From Hathewaya massiliensis (lineage in GTDB: Bacteria; Bacillota; Clostridia; Clostridiales; Clostridiaceae), in the NCBI RefSeq assembly GCF_902143515.1, contig NZ_CABFVD010000004.1, positions 186,001 through 250,000 of the forward strand: DNA of 64,000 nucleotides. The letters run 5' to 3'. Positions within the stretch are counted from its first letter, which is position 1; each line of letters starts with the position of its first letter. A program made the translations under genes and the position numbers. This document shows positions 1-9,570 of this stretch, piece after piece. The notes beneath the pieces were generated by a model. The model was not told the origin of the DNA. It was given only the letters and a program-made list of their open reading frames with translations, and did no database searches.

Positions 1-1773
1 AGCATTTGGATCAAAACCTTCAGGTGCTCCTTCTGGGTTTGCAGCTTGATAAATCTTAGAAGATACTGCATAGAATTCTTGAGTTAATTCTTCTGTAGCT
101 TTTTTTATAGCCTCTAAATCTTCTCCATCTTTAACTTTATTAAGTTGTGCTAATTTAGCTTCTATTTTGCTCTTATCTTCAGAAGATACCTTATCGCCTA
201 ACTCTTTTAAAGTATTCTCTGTTTGATATGCCATTTGATCAGCATTGTTTTTAGCATCTATTAAATCTTTTCTCTTCTTATCTTCTTCTTCAAATTTTTG
301 CGCCTCATCTACTGCTTTGTTAATTTCATCATCAGAAAGATTTGTTGAAGCTGTAATTGTAATGTTAGCTTCTTTTCCAGTTCCCTTATCCTTTGCAGAT
401 ACGTTAACAATACCGTTAGCGTCAATATCAAAAGTTACCTCTATTTGAGGGATTCCTCTTGGTGCTGGAGCTATACCAGATAAAGTAAATCTTCCTAACG
501 TTTTATTGTCTGTAGCCATCTTTCTTTCACCTTGAACTACGTGAATTTCAACAGATGTTTGACCATCAGCAGCAGTTGAGAATATTTGACTCTTTTTAGC
601 TGGAATCGTTGTATTTCTTTCTATAAGTGGAGTTGCAACTCCACCTAAAGTTTCAATTCCAAGTGTTAAAGGAGTTACGTCAAGAAGTAATATATCCTTA
701 ACCTCTCCTGTAAGAACTCCTGCTTGAACAGCTGCTCCCATAGCAACACATTCATCTGGGTTAACACCCTTTGAAGGTTCTTTACCAGTAAAATTTTTCA
801 CTGCTTCTTGTACTGCAGGTATTCTTGTAGACCCACCAACTAATATAACCTTATCTACATCATTAATACTTAATCCTGAGTCACTTAAAGCCTTTTTAAT
901 AGGTTCTATAGTTCTTTGAACTAAATCAGCTGTAAGTTCATTAAACTTAGCTCTTGTTATATTAATATCTATATGTTTTGGCCCTGTTGCATCTGCTGTA
1001 ATAAATGGAAGATTGATATTTGTTTGTGTTGAAGAAGATAATTCAATCTTAGCTTTTTCAGCTGCTTCTTTTAATCTTTGAAGAGCCATTTTATCCCCTC
1101 TTAAGTCAATTCCATTTTCAGCTTTAAATGTGTCTGCCATATAATCTATAACCTTTTGGTCAAAATCATCTCCACCTAGTTTAGTGTCTCCATTAGTTGC
1201 CAAAACTTCAAAAACACCATCACCTAATTCTAGTATAGATACGTCGAAAGTTCCTCCACCTAAATCATAAACCAATATTTTATGGTTTGTATCCATTTTA
1301 TCAAGTCCATATGCAAGTGAAGCTGCTGTTGGCTCGTTTATAATTCTTCTTACATTTAAACCAGCTATTTTACCTGCATCCTTAGTTGCTTGTCTTTGGC
1401 TATCGTTAAAATATGCTGGAACTGTAATAACAGCTTCTGTAACTTTTTCACCTAAATATGCTTCAGCATCTGCTTTTAACTTTTGAAGAATCATAGCTGA
1501 AAGTTCTTGTGGTGTATATTCCTTATCATCTATTTTTGTTTTATGATCAGTTCCCATATATCTTTTAATTGATATTATTGTTTTATCTGGATTTGTAATT
1601 GCCTGTCTTTTTGCAACTTGCCCTACTAATCTTGAACCATCTGCTTGGAATGAAACAACTGATGGAGTTGTTCTAGCCCCTTCTGAACTTGGAATTACTA
1701 CTGGATCTCCACCTTCCATAACTGATACACAAGAATTTGTTGTACCTAAGTCAATACCTATAATTTTTGCCAT
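1..1773 (-). CDS. dnaK: Chaperone DnaK (Hsp70), C-terminus cut by window edge
   Basis: ATP-dependent Hsp70 chaperone that works with GrpE and DnaJ on unfolded cytosolic proteins. The visible 591 codons start [20 protein letters not shown], preceded by AGGAGGTACAAAC. The actin-like phosphate motif [13 protein letters not shown] lies near residue 170, the linker [19 protein letters not shown] near 365, followed by the beta-sandwich substrate domain and most of the helical lid. Reading is open to base 1, ending in GFDPNA, so only the last few tens of residues are missing compared with the usual ~610-620. It is the third gene of the hrcA-grpE-dnaK operon; dnaJ would be expected just outside the window. 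Identification is certain. Confidence 0.98.
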   Translation of the reverse strand, partial: MAKIIGIDLGTTNSCVSVMEGGDPVVIPSSEGARTTPSVVSFQADGSRLVGQVAKRQAITNPDKTIISIKRYMGTDHKTKIDDKEYTPQELSAMILQKLKADAEAYLGEKVTEAVITVPAYFNDSQRQATKDAGKIAGLNVRRIINEPTAASLAYGLDKMDTNHKILVYDLGGGTFDVSILELGDGVFEVLATNGDTKLGGDDFDQKVIDYMADTFKAENGIDLRGDKMALQRLKEAAEKAKIELSSSTQTNINLPFITADATGPKHIDINITRAKFNELTADLVQRTIEPIKKALSDSGLSINDVDKVILVGGSTRIPAVQEAVKNFTGKEPSKGVNPDECVAMGAAVQAGVLTGEVKDILLLDVTPLTLGIETLGGVATPLIERNTTIPAKKSQIFSTAADGQTSVEIHVVQGERKMATDNKTLGRFTLSGIAPAPRGIPQIEVTFDIDANGIVNVSAKDKGTGKEANITITASTNLSDDEINKAVDEAQKFEEEDKKRKDLIDAKNNADQMAYQTENTLKELGDKVSSEDKSKIEAKLAQLNKVKDGEDLEAIKKATEELTQEFYAVSSKIYQAANPEGAPEGFDPNA

Positions 1774-1832
1774 TGTTTGTACCTCCTAGTTTACGAAAAT
1801 TTATTCAATGTATGATTTTTAAGTTATTTATC

Positions 1833-2477
1833 TTAATTTGCAACCTTTACCATGCTATATCTAATAACTTTATCTTCTCTCTTATATCCTTTTTGAAATA
1901 CTTCAACTATTTCACTCTCTCCATACTGACTATCTTCAATATGCATTACAGCATTATGGCAGTTAGGATCGAAACCTTCACTGGTTGAAATTTCTTCAAC
2001 ATCTAGCTTCTCGAATGCACCTTTAAATCCTTTTAAAGTCATCTCTACTCCAGTTTTTAATTCCTCTAGAGAACCTTGAGCTTCTATAGCTCTTTCCAAA
2101 TTATCCAATACTGGTAGAAATTCCTTTAAGATATCCGCACAAGAATTGGTATATATATCTTCTTTTTCCTTTGCAGTTCTCTTTCTATAATTCTCATATT
2201 CTGAAGCTAAATTCGAATATCTCTCTTCTAGAGTTTTAATTTTATTTAAAGAAAACTTATTTTCATCTTTTAAGGTTGTATTTTCTAATTTTAGTTTATC
2301 TAATTCCTTCTTTAACTTATCTTCTGTAGTTTCTTCTTTATCAGCGCATTTTTCAACACACTCTTCTTCACATCCACATTCACACTGAGTTTCAGCATCA
2401 CAACTTGTTTCCATATTCTCTACTGTATGATCCTTATCTTCTCTAGTTATTTTTTCCTCAGTATTATTTTTAACCAA
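1833..2477 (-). CDS. grpE: Nucleotide exchange factor GrpE with an N-terminal cysteine cluster
   Basis: GrpE releases ADP from DnaK. After a charged coiled coil (about residues 50-110) comes the conserved C-terminal region with GFDPNCHNAVMH and VFQKGYKREDKVIRYSMV. I chose the TTG start at 2475-2477 because GGAGGAATGAGG sits 9 bases before it; an in-frame ATG 30 bases upstream has no ribosome binding site. The first 50 residues are acidic and contain six cysteines (about residues 26, 32, 34, 36, 40, 44: CECGC, then C and C), which is unusual for GrpE. Gene order hrcA-grpE-dnaK is the standard Firmicute one, and control by HrcA is expected through the upstream CIRCE site. Confidence 0.96.
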   Translation of the reverse strand: MVKNNTEEKITREDKDHTVENMETSCDAETQCECGCEEECVEKCADKEETTEDKLKKELDKLKLENTTLKDENKFSLNKIKTLEERYSNLASEYENYRKRTAKEKEDIYTNSCADILKEFLPVLDNLERAIEAQGSLEELKTGVEMTLKGFKGAFEKLDVEEISTSEGFDPNCHNAVMHIEDSQYGESEIVEVFQKGYKREDKVIRYSMVKVAN

Positions 2478-2518
2478 AACCTCATTCCTCCATTCATATG
2501 ATTGCATAATAATAAAAC

Positions 2519-3553
2519 TTACTTATATATTTTTAAAATATTTATATTTAATTCTTCTACAAGATTTATAATAGAGGAAATAACTCTGTCATAATTCATC
2601 CTAGTTGGTCCTATTACACCTATAGAACCAAGAGGTTTTTCCCCAAAGCCATAAAAAGCAGTTATTATGCTATATTCCTTTGCCTCTTTTAAATTATTCT
2701 CCATGCCAATTTTTACTCTTAAATTTTTACTGTCTTCACTATTATCCAGTAGACGCCTTAAATTTTCTTCGCTATTTACAAACTCGAAAAAATCTCTAGC
2801 CTTTTTAATGTCACTATACTCAGGCTGATTCAATATATTATTAATTCCCTCTGCATATACTTTAGACGACTCAATATTCTTAAGACTAGAATATAGTGCA
2901 GGAATAAGGGCATTAAAAATATCTTCATGACCTTTTAAGTCTTCTTTTAAACTATTTATAACTTCAAGGTCTATATCTTCTATGGATAAATTTGAAAGTC
3001 TTAAATTAATTAAATTGTTTAATTTCAGTAAAATATGCTGTTCTATTGGATCAGTTACTCTTATAATAGTATTTTTAATTAATCCACTATCGGTTATTAT
3101 CACCACAAGGACTTTATTTTTATCTATACTAATTAACTGAATTTGATTTATAGAACTTCTTTTTACTGATGGTGTCTTAACTATACAAACCATATTTGTT
3201 AAGTTTGTTAAAATTCTTGTCGCCTCATTGACAACCTTGTCTAATTCATATAATGCTACATCTATAAGTTTATTTTGAATAAGTTGTTTTTCTTCTTCTG
3301 TAAGCTCCGTTATCTGCATTAACTTATCTACATATAGTCTATAGCCAAGGTCTGATGGTATCCTACCTGAAGAACTATGAAGTTGCTGAATATATCCTAA
3401 ATCCTCTAAATCAGCCATTTCATTTCTAATAGTAGCAGAACTAACCCCTAAATCATATCGTTTAGCAATTGTTCTAGAACCTACTGGTTCTCCTGTACCA
3501 ACATAATCTCTAATTATGGCCTCAAGAATCTTTATTTTTCTATCTTCCATCAT
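2519..3553 (-). CDS. hrcA: Heat-inducible transcription repressor HrcA
   Basis: HrcA binds CIRCE operators and represses class I heat-shock genes. The N-terminal winged helix is visible (ILEAIIRDYVGTGEPVGSRT, then SSATIRNEMADLE), followed by the long GAF-like domain and the C-terminal GSIGVIGPTRMNYDRVIS motif. A longer reading frame opens at 3583, but that region is the CIRCE operator, so I place the start at the tandem ATGs 3551-3553/3548-3550 behind AGAGGTGAT. The gene heads the grpE-dnaK operon, so HrcA represses its own synthesis. Length of about 344 residues is normal. Confidence 0.97.
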   Translation of the reverse strand: MMEDRKIKILEAIIRDYVGTGEPVGSRTIAKRYDLGVSSATIRNEMADLEDLGYIQQLHSSSGRIPSDLGYRLYVDKLMQITELTEEEKQLIQNKLIDVALYELDKVVNEATRILTNLTNMVCIVKTPSVKRSSINQIQLISIDKNKVLVVIITDSGLIKNTIIRVTDPIEQHILLKLNNLINLRLSNLSIEDIDLEVINSLKEDLKGHEDIFNALIPALYSSLKNIESSKVYAEGINNILNQPEYSDIKKARDFFEFVNSEENLRRLLDNSEDSKNLRVKIGMENNLKEAKEYSIITAFYGFGEKPLGSIGVIGPTRMNYDRVISSIINLVEELNINILKIYK

Positions 3554-3566
3554 TATCACCTCTTTA

Positions 3567-3593
3567 TTAGCACTCATTAACATTGAGTGCTAA
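3567..3593 (-). promoter_or_regulatory. CIRCE operator (HrcA binding site)
   Basis: A perfect inverted repeat TTAGCACTC, 9-base spacer, GAGTGCTAA matches the CIRCE consensus exactly. It lies between the promoter and the hrcA start, so HrcA bound here would block transcription of hrcA-grpE-dnaK. Confidence 0.97.
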
Positions 3594-3606
3594 CGACTAT
3601 GTTTTT

Positions 3607-3635
3607 AAAATAACATTAGTGATTTTTTTTGTCAA
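3607..3635 (-). promoter_or_regulatory. Sigma-A-type promoter of the hrcA operon
   Basis: On the minus strand TTGACA (3630-3635) and TATTTT (3607-3612) are separated by 17 bases. The expected start point falls just upstream of the CIRCE repeat, the usual arrangement for HrcA-controlled operons. Confidence 0.75.
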
Positions 3636-3739
3636 TACCATGTGGTTTTTAATTTCTATTTATTTTTAAGTTTATCTTAATTTATCTCTCTTTTATGACC
3701 TTAATTTAAGTTTTACAGCTTTACCTGTAATAAATCCTC

Positions 3740-4864
3740 TTAATCTAATATAAACTCTGACATAACTATATTTGAAAACTCTATTCCTTTTTTTGTTAGT
3801 TTTAAATTAACCTGATCTTCTTCTAATAAATTTAAGCTCTTATATTTTTTTATAACTTCATCATAAAGTGAATGAACATCTGTATTAAACAATTCTACAA
3901 AATGCTCCTTATCTATGCCTTCTATTTTTCTAAGCCCCATAAACATAAACTCTTCTACACTCTCTTTTATAGAGTTTTTATGTGTGCTTTTTATAGGTTT
4001 TTCTCCTGCCTTAATTCTTGATATATATTCATTTACAGAAGAGATATTTTCTATTCTATATCCATCTATAAAAGAGTGAGCAGCAGATCCGCATCCTAAA
4101 TAATCTTTTAATTCCCAGTACGCTAGATTATGCCTACACTGTTTTTTAGCTTTAGCAAAATTTGATATTTCATAGTGTTCGTACCCATTATTTTTTAAAA
4201 ACTCTAGGGCATGATTGTACATGACTCTTTCTTCATCTTCTTCAGGAAGCCCTTCCCTCTCCTTATACATATTATAAAATGGAGTTCCCTCTTCTATTAT
4301 TAAGCTATAACAAGAAATATGTTCCGGATTTAATCCTACAATATTTTCTAAGGTTTTATCCCAATCTTTTACCTTCTGTGCTGGAAGCCCAAACATTAAG
4401 TCCAAATTTATATTGTCAAATCCCACTTCTCTAGCAAGTTTGTAGTTTTCTTTAAAAGTTTCAATAGTATGTATTCTTCCTAACTTATCTAATAAATTAT
4501 TGTTATAAGATTGCACTCCTATACTAAGTCTATTAACCCCCATAAGTTTCATAACCTGTAACTTTTCTAAATCAAAGGTTCCTGGATTTGCTTCCATAGT
4601 AAACTCAAGATCAGTTTCTTTGGTTAATTTATCTATAACTTCTCCTAACTTTTTTAAATTTTTTATATTTAAAAAGGTGGGAGTTCCCCCACCTATAAAT
4701 ATAGTTTTAAATTTATACAAGTCTTTATAGAGAAGTAATTCTGTACATAGAGCATCAACATAATCATCCATTAAATACTCTATTCCAGCAAAGGAGCTAA
4801 AGTCACAGTATAGGCATTTTTTTGAACAAAATGGTATATGAATATACAATGATTTTTCCTTCAT
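3740..4864 (-). CDS. hemW: Radical SAM heme chaperone HemW (oxygen-independent coproporphyrinogen III oxidase-like)
   Basis: Radical SAM protein of the HemN/HemW family. The iron-sulfur motif CSKKCLYC (CX3CX2C) is at residues 13-20, with GGGTPT near 58, the glycine-rich SAM region, and the HemN C-terminal domain (VEEFMFMGLR). HemW proteins act as heme-insertion chaperones and usually do not replace HemN, so the product name 'coproporphyrinogen oxidase' should be used with care. Length of 374 residues is typical. It lies between lepA and hrcA, the conserved Firmicute order, and starts behind GAGAGGGAAAGTT. Confidence 0.93.
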   Translation of the reverse strand: MKEKSLYIHIPFCSKKCLYCDFSSFAGIEYLMDDYVDALCTELLLYKDLYKFKTIFIGGGTPTFLNIKNLKKLGEVIDKLTKETDLEFTMEANPGTFDLEKLQVMKLMGVNRLSIGVQSYNNNLLDKLGRIHTIETFKENYKLAREVGFDNINLDLMFGLPAQKVKDWDKTLENIVGLNPEHISCYSLIIEEGTPFYNMYKEREGLPEEDEERVMYNHALEFLKNNGYEHYEISNFAKAKKQCRHNLAYWELKDYLGCGSAAHSFIDGYRIENISSVNEYISRIKAGEKPIKSTHKNSIKESVEEFMFMGLRKIEGIDKEHFVELFNTDVHSLYDEVIKKYKSLNLLEEDQVNLKLTKKGIEFSNIVMSEFILD

Positions 4865-4882
4865 AACTTTCCCTCTCTACTT

Positions 4883-6691
4883 TTAGTCATCAGTTTTAAG
4901 TACTGCCATAAATGCTTCTTGTGGAACTTCTACACTACCTAATTGTCTCATTTTTTTCTTACCTTTTTTCTGTTTCTCAAGAAGTTTTCTCTTTCTTGAT
5001 ATATCTCCACCGTAGCATTTTGCAAGTACGTCTTTTCTCATTGCTTTTATGGTTTCTCTAGCTATTACCTTGCTTCCAACTGTAGCTTGAATTGGTATTT
5101 CAAACATTTGTCTTGGTATTAATTCTTTTAACTTTTCTGCAATAATTCTTCCTCTTGCATAAGCCCTTTCTTCAGGAACAATTAAAGATAGAGCATCTAC
5201 TTTATCTTTATTAAGTAAAAGGTCTAATTTTACTAATTTAGCTTCTTTATAACCCTTTAATTCATAATCAAAGGACGCATAGCCTTTTGTCCTTGATTTT
5301 AAAGCATCAAAGAAGTCATAAATAATTTCATTTAGAGGAATATTATAGTTTAATACAACCCTAGTAGTTTCAATATATTGCATATCTATAAAGACTCCTC
5401 TTTTGTTTTGGCAAAGTTCCATAATTGCACCTACATAATCTGAAGGTGTTATTATAGACGCTTTTACAATAGGTTCTTCCATATATGATATCTCTGATGG
5501 TTCTGGCATATTGGTAGGGTTTGTTATTTGTAATTCTTCACCATTAGTTTTATATACTTTATATATAACAGATGGTGCTGTAGTTATAATATCTAAATCA
5601 AATTCTCTTTCAAGCCTTTCCTGAATTATTTCCATATGAAGTAAGCCAAGAAATCCACATCTAAATCCAAATCCTAAGGCTATAGATGTTTCTGGTTCAA
5701 AATTTAATGAGGCATCGTTTAACTGTAATTTTTCTAAGGCCTCTTTTAATTCCTCATACTTAGCTCCATCAACTGGATATATACCACTATAAACCATAGG
5801 AATAGCTGGTCTGTAGCCCTCTAATGCTGTATCTGTAGGATTTTTAGCATCTGTTATAGTGTCTCCAACTCGTGCATCCTGTACATTTTTAATAGAGGCA
5901 CAGATATATCCTACATCTCCTGCCCTTAATTCCTTTACACTAAGATAGTTTGGAGTAAATACACCAACTTCTACTACATCATAGGTTTTCCCTGTAGCCA
6001 TTAATTTTATGGTAGAACCTCTTTTAACTACACCATCCTTAATTCTAACATAGCTAACAACACCTTTGTAGCTATCATAATAGGAGTCAAAAATTAAGGC
6101 CTTTAATGGTGCTTCTTCATCACCTGTAGGTGCAGGAATTTTTTCCACTACAGCTTCTAAAACATCTTCTATATTTAATCCAGTTTTAGCTGATATTAGT
6201 GGTGCATCACTAGCCTCTAAACCAATTACATCTTGAATTTCAGTTTTTATTTCCTCTGGTCTTGCACTTGGTAAATCTATTTTGTTTATCACTGGTGTGA
6301 CCTCTAAATCATTATCTACAGCAAGATAACAATTAGCTAGGGTCTGTGCTTGAATTCCTTGCGTTGCGTCTACTATAAGTATAGCACCTTCACAAGCAGC
6401 TAAGCTTCTTGATACTTCATAATTAAAGTCTACATGACCTGGAGTATCGATTAAATTTAATATGTATTCATTTCCATCCTTAGCTCCATATACTAACCTT
6501 GCAGCTTGAGATTTTATAGTTATTCCTCTTTCCCTTTCAAGTTCCATCTTATCTAAAACTTGATTATCCATTTCTCTTTCTGTAAGGGTTCCTGTCTTTT
6601 CTAGTAGTCTATCTGCAAGTGTTGATTTTCCATGATCTATGTGAGCTATTATACAGAAATTTCTTATATATTTCTGTCTATTACTTTGCAT
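4883..6691 (-). CDS. lepA: Elongation factor 4 (LepA) GTPase
   Basis: Translational GTPase that remobilises ribosomes. The G1 motif [13 protein letters not shown], the switch residues [18 protein letters not shown] (G3) and NKIDLP (G4) are all present. The EF-G-like domains follow, with the LepA-specific C-terminal tail rich in Lys/Arg ([20 protein letters not shown]). At 602 residues it is full length. It is 18 bases upstream of hemW and is probably cotranscribed with it. Confidence 0.98.
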   Translation of the reverse strand: MQSNRQKYIRNFCIIAHIDHGKSTLADRLLEKTGTLTEREMDNQVLDKMELERERGITIKSQAARLVYGAKDGNEYILNLIDTPGHVDFNYEVSRSLAACEGAILIVDATQGIQAQTLANCYLAVDNDLEVTPVINKIDLPSARPEEIKTEIQDVIGLEASDAPLISAKTGLNIEDVLEAVVEKIPAPTGDEEAPLKALIFDSYYDSYKGVVSYVRIKDGVVKRGSTIKLMATGKTYDVVEVGVFTPNYLSVKELRAGDVGYICASIKNVQDARVGDTITDAKNPTDTALEGYRPAIPMVYSGIYPVDGAKYEELKEALEKLQLNDASLNFEPETSIALGFGFRCGFLGLLHMEIIQERLEREFDLDIITTAPSVIYKVYKTNGEELQITNPTNMPEPSEISYMEEPIVKASIITPSDYVGAIMELCQNKRGVFIDMQYIETTRVVLNYNIPLNEIIYDFFDALKSRTKGYASFDYELKGYKEAKLVKLDLLLNKDKVDALSLIVPEERAYARGRIIAEKLKELIPRQMFEIPIQATVGSKVIARETIKAMRKDVLAKCYGGDISRKRKLLEKQKKGKKKMRQLGSVEVPQEAFMAVLKTDD

Positions 6692-6707
6692 CTCTCTACC
6701 CCCAATA

Positions 6708-6740
6708 ATAAAATTAAAACCTTCTTAATACTTAGAAGGT
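6708..6740 (-). terminator. Probable intrinsic terminator ahead of lepA
   Basis: Arms ACCTTCT and AGAAGGT (6719-6725 and 6734-6740) form a short hairpin followed on the minus strand by TTTTAATTTTATT. It lies after the small membrane protein gene and before the lepA ribosome binding site. Confidence 0.55.
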
Positions 6741-6801
6741 CGTCTTTTCTTTAGAATATTAACATTTAAAATTATATCATATAATAGAGAGTATTTGTCA
6801 A

Positions 6802-7044
6802 TTAATTTATAAGATTTTGTACCTTTTCCTTAAAACCTGTTAAAACATTTCTACTTAACTCTATTTCATAATTCTTTAAATCAATTTTTAATATAAAAGG
6901 ATTATCTGTACAGTTTATCTTAATTGAAGATGTATTACTCTCTCCTAAGGTCTTTGTGATTTCTGTATTAACTTTTATAAAACCTATTATGAATACAGCT
7001 ATGGCTAAGAAAAAAGCCATTGCCTTTTTTCTTTTATCTAACAA
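6802..7044 (-). CDS. Small single-pass membrane protein, function unknown
   Basis: I do not recognise the family. The 80-residue product has a short basic N-terminus (MLDKRKKAMA), one hydrophobic segment at about residues 8-24 and a ~55-residue mostly polar C-terminal part that is probably outside the membrane. The TTG start is supported by an AGGAGGTG site 7 bases upstream. That site lies in one arm of a strong hairpin that also looks like the spoIIP terminator. It sits directly downstream of spoIIP, so a sporulation role is possible but only by position. Confidence 0.65.
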   Translation of the reverse strand: MLDKRKKAMAFFLAIAVFIIGFIKVNTEITKTLGESNTSSIKINCTDNPFILKIDLKNYEIELSRNVLTGFKEKVQNLIN

Positions 7045-7082
7045 AAAAGCACCTCCTTATATTTATAAGGATGTACTTTTTT
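7043..7082 (-). terminator. Hairpin: spoIIP terminator overlapping the next gene's ribosome binding site
   Basis: Arms 7043-7061 and 7064-7082 pair over 19 positions with one mismatch and one wobble. On the minus strand the stem contains AAGGAGGTGC and ends in CTTTTTTG, a terminator-like U-run that includes the TTG start of the 80-residue gene. It therefore looks like both a spoIIP terminator and a sequestering structure for the downstream start. Confidence 0.65.
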
Positions 7083-7104
7083 ACTAATTTTATTCATTCT
7101 ACAA

Positions 7105-8220
7105 TTATTTTTTTGTCTTTAAGTACTCAGCAATAACTCTTGATAAGTATTTCCCTGTATTTTTGCATTCAGAACTATTATTACACTGAGCCCCCATCTC
7201 TATTAAAACTGCATTAGAACTCTTATTTTGGTTATAATATGCTATTCCTCTTTTACGTGCCAGTACAGCCTGTCCTCTTATAAGTCCAGGGTAATTCTTA
7301 TTAGTTATATTAATAAGGCTTTGCACTACCTTTTTATTACCTGTTTCAAACTTAGGATTCTCCGTTGCTACAACAAACATAAATCTTGCTGCCTGTTCTC
7401 CATTAACTGAACAAACCAAGGGTTTCTTACTATCAAGCGAGTCCCTATGTAAGTCTATAATAAGATCAAAATCACCATATTGCTTTAAATATTTATCTAA
7501 AGTCTGCCCAGAATTTTGATAACTTTTTGTATAAGTTGTATCATGAATTAACTTATCATGAATTACATTAACATTAAAATCTCTCTCCAAGGTATTTTTA
7601 ATTACCTCTCCTACTCCAACAACATTGTGATTGGTATCTTCTTCTTGTGGTTTACCAGGCAAGTACCCTTCACGTGTGTGTGAGTGATATATTAAAACCT
7701 GTGGCTTATCAGGTCGCTTTTCATTTCTAAAAGGTGAATTTTTAAATTCTTTCCCCTCTTTATTTAATATTTCTTCTTCTTTTATATTATCTTCAAATTT
7801 AACAACAGACTTATCATCTATCTTAAACAAATCTTTTTGAATATCTTCTTTATCATTTTTATCCCCTTCATTACTTCTTTCTTTAGTTTCTTCTTTATGT
7901 TCTTTAAGATAAGAAACTTCATTATTTATTAAATCTTCCTCTTTACCCCTTTTTAAAAACACACTAAGTAAGCTTCCGGTATCCTTCTTACTTATAGTTT
8001 TAATGTTTGGGAAAGTAAATTTAATTAAATTTATATATAATAGTTCAATATGCTCTTGACCAGTAGTTGCACTTATTTTACTTGGAATTAATATGCTTAT
8101 TAAGAATATACTTATTATAAAAAAAGAATATATCTTCCTTTTTTGTTTTACACTTAAACATGAAAAAAAACTTTTTTTATTACCTCTTATTATTTTATAC
8201 TTAATATTTTTGTTTTTCAC
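7105..8220 (-). CDS. spoIIP: Stage II sporulation protein P (peptidoglycan hydrolase)
   Basis: SpoIIP is an amidase/endopeptidase that, with SpoIID and SpoIIM, thins septal peptidoglycan during engulfment. The product has a basic N-terminus, one membrane segment (about residues 32-50), a long charged low-complexity linker and the C-terminal catalytic domain, with motifs VLIYHSHTREGYLP, FDLIIDLHRDSLD and VLIEMGAQCNN. The start chosen is GTG at 8218-8220, six bases after GAGGAGGGG; the alternative ATG five codons upstream has this site inside its own codons. It follows gpr, the standard gpr-spoIIP arrangement. The catalytic histidines and Glu are intact. Confidence 0.95.
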   Translation of the reverse strand: MKNKNIKYKIIRGNKKSFFSCLSVKQKRKIYSFFIISIFLISILIPSKISATTGQEHIELLYINLIKFTFPNIKTISKKDTGSLLSVFLKRGKEEDLINNEVSYLKEHKEETKERSNEGDKNDKEDIQKDLFKIDDKSVVKFEDNIKEEEILNKEGKEFKNSPFRNEKRPDKPQVLIYHSHTREGYLPGKPQEEDTNHNVVGVGEVIKNTLERDFNVNVIHDKLIHDTTYTKSYQNSGQTLDKYLKQYGDFDLIIDLHRDSLDSKKPLVCSVNGEQAARFMFVVATENPKFETGNKKVVQSLINITNKNYPGLIRGQAVLARKRGIAYYNQNKSSNAVLIEMGAQCNNSSECKNTGKYLSRVIAEYLKTKK

Positions 8221-8226
8221 ATTACC

Positions 8227-8266
8227 CCTCCTCATATAGAACTTTATATTTAATTATATGAGGAGG
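8227..8266 (-). promoter_or_regulatory. Leader hairpin sequestering the spoIIP ribosome binding site
   Basis: Perfect 12-base arms (8227-8238 and 8255-8266) flank a 16-base loop. On the minus strand the first arm is CCTCCTCATATA and the second, TATATGAGGAGG, is the spoIIP Shine-Dalgarno site. No U-run follows, so this is not a terminator. Reduced or conditional translation of spoIIP is inferred. Confidence 0.6.
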
Positions 8267-8291
8267 ATTTTCCTAATATTACTATTAGTTT

Positions 8292-8348
8292 AATTTAAAG
8301 TTTTGTAGACATTTTTGTTCATATGAATCAGGTGACTTTCATATGAAC
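8292..8348. repeat. Dispersed palindromic element, short copy
   Basis: Arms GTTCATATGAA (8317-8327) and TTCATATGAAC (8338-8348) are perfect, with a 10-base loop. The preceding 25 bases (AATTTAAAG, TTTTGTAGACATTTTTGTT) closely resemble sequence at 49188-49215, where another ATATGA palindrome follows. This suggests a dispersed repeat and not a simple gpr terminator, since no U-run follows on the minus strand. Confidence 0.5.
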
Positions 8349-8366
8349 ATTTTCATCTAACTGAGC

Positions 8367-9344
8367 CTAATTTAAATATCTATTTATATCTTCTAAGTCT
8401 AAGGCAGGCTGAAGTGCGATATTAACTCCATTTGCTATAATTTTTGATATAGACTCTATAACCATATCTACTTCTTTTGGGGTAACCATCAGATCCCCTA
8501 CATAAGGATGTAATACCTCCTTTATAAGCATCTCCTTTTCATTTTTATCTACGCTTTTTAGCATATTGTAAAATTGTCCTCCCTCTTTAGACTTACTTAT
8601 CATTTGGTCTAATACTAAATCTATAGTGTCATTTGCTAAAGTAGCTGCATCTACCACTGTTGGAATACCTACAGCTATAACAGGAATCCCTAAAGTTTTC
8701 TCACTTATCTCTCTTCTACTATTTCCAACACCAGAACCTGGAGATATGCCTGTAGTACTTATTTGTATGGTTTTATTTACTCTCTCCATTCTTCTTGAGG
8801 CTAATGCATCTACACATATAACTAGATTGGGTTTAATCTTTTCTACTACTCCTTTTATTATTTCACCAGTTTCCATACCTGTAATTCCTAAAACTCCTGG
8901 AGATAGTGCACAAACTGGCCTAACTCCTTCATCTATACTATCTGGAACAAGTTCTTTTAAATGTCTAGTAACCATAAGTTTAGATGCTACCTTAGGACCT
9001 ACAGCATCTGGTGTCACATTCCAATTACCTAATCCCACTACCAAAGCAGTCATACTAGGGTCTAGCTTAATTAAATTTCCTAGAGTCTTTGCTAATACCT
9101 TACTAACCTCTTCCATAGAGTCACTATCATAATGTACAAAATCAGGAACTTCTAAGGTTATATATGACCCTATAGGCTTTCCTATAATCTCTTCCCCTTT
9201 TTCATCTATAACTTTAACATCTGTAATCTTTATATTGCCTTCACTATATTCCTTAACTTCAGTGCCGGGAATATAGTTTTTATTTTCTTCCTTATATATT
9301 TCTTGTGCTTCTAATGCCAAGTCAGTTCTTATATTCTTTAACAT
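8367..9344 (-). CDS. gpr: Germination protease GPR
   Basis: Self-processing aspartic-type protease (family A25) that degrades small acid-soluble spore proteins at germination. The N-terminus MLKNIRTDLALEAQEIYKEE is the conserved propeptide/SASP-like start. The core has VVGLGNWNVTPDAVGPKV and the region around VDALASRRMERVNKTIQIS. At 325 residues it is slightly shorter than the ~370-residue Bacillus enzyme. The ribosome binding site AAGGAGTGAG is 4 bases from the ATG. It precedes spoIIP on the same strand and is expected to be made in the forespore. Confidence 0.96.
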   Translation of the reverse strand: MLKNIRTDLALEAQEIYKEENKNYIPGTEVKEYSEGNIKITDVKVIDEKGEEIIGKPIGSYITLEVPDFVHYDSDSMEEVSKVLAKTLGNLIKLDPSMTALVVGLGNWNVTPDAVGPKVASKLMVTRHLKELVPDSIDEGVRPVCALSPGVLGITGMETGEIIKGVVEKIKPNLVICVDALASRRMERVNKTIQISTTGISPGSGVGNSRREISEKTLGIPVIAVGIPTVVDAATLANDTIDLVLDQMISKSKEGGQFYNMLKSVDKNEKEMLIKEVLHPYVGDLMVTPKEVDMVIESISKIIANGVNIALQPALDLEDINRYLN

Positions 9345-9456
9345 TTTCTCACTCCTTATAAAGAAAAATTAAATACTTAATATTAGTTATTACTCATATA
9401 AATAGCTTTTCCTAAAAATATATTAGTATTCTAATTTAATAACTTTTAATTAATAC

Positions 9457-9485
9457 TTGAAGTACAATGAAAATAATGCTATAAT
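9457..9485 (+). promoter_or_regulatory. Promoter of rpsT
   Basis: TTGAAG (9457-9462) and TATAAT (9480-9485) are 17 bases apart. The ~80-base leader that follows contains AACTAT and ATAGTT arms around 9502-9535, a possible leader structure. Confidence 0.75.
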
Positions 9486-9570
9486 ATCACGTGTTAATAT
9501 GAACTATTGAGCAATTCCCCAAAGCTGTATAGTTATATTTATGCGATTAGATTATAAGGTGGTGAAATAC

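Noticed and set aside
3551-3583. A longer HrcA N-terminus from 3583
   Set aside because: The added codons are the CIRCE operator. A ribosome binding site precedes the later ATGs instead.
8626-9132. A 168-codon open frame on the plus strand inside gpr
   Set aside because: It lies wholly antisense to a well-conserved gene, has no ribosome binding site and a low-complexity hydrophobic translation.
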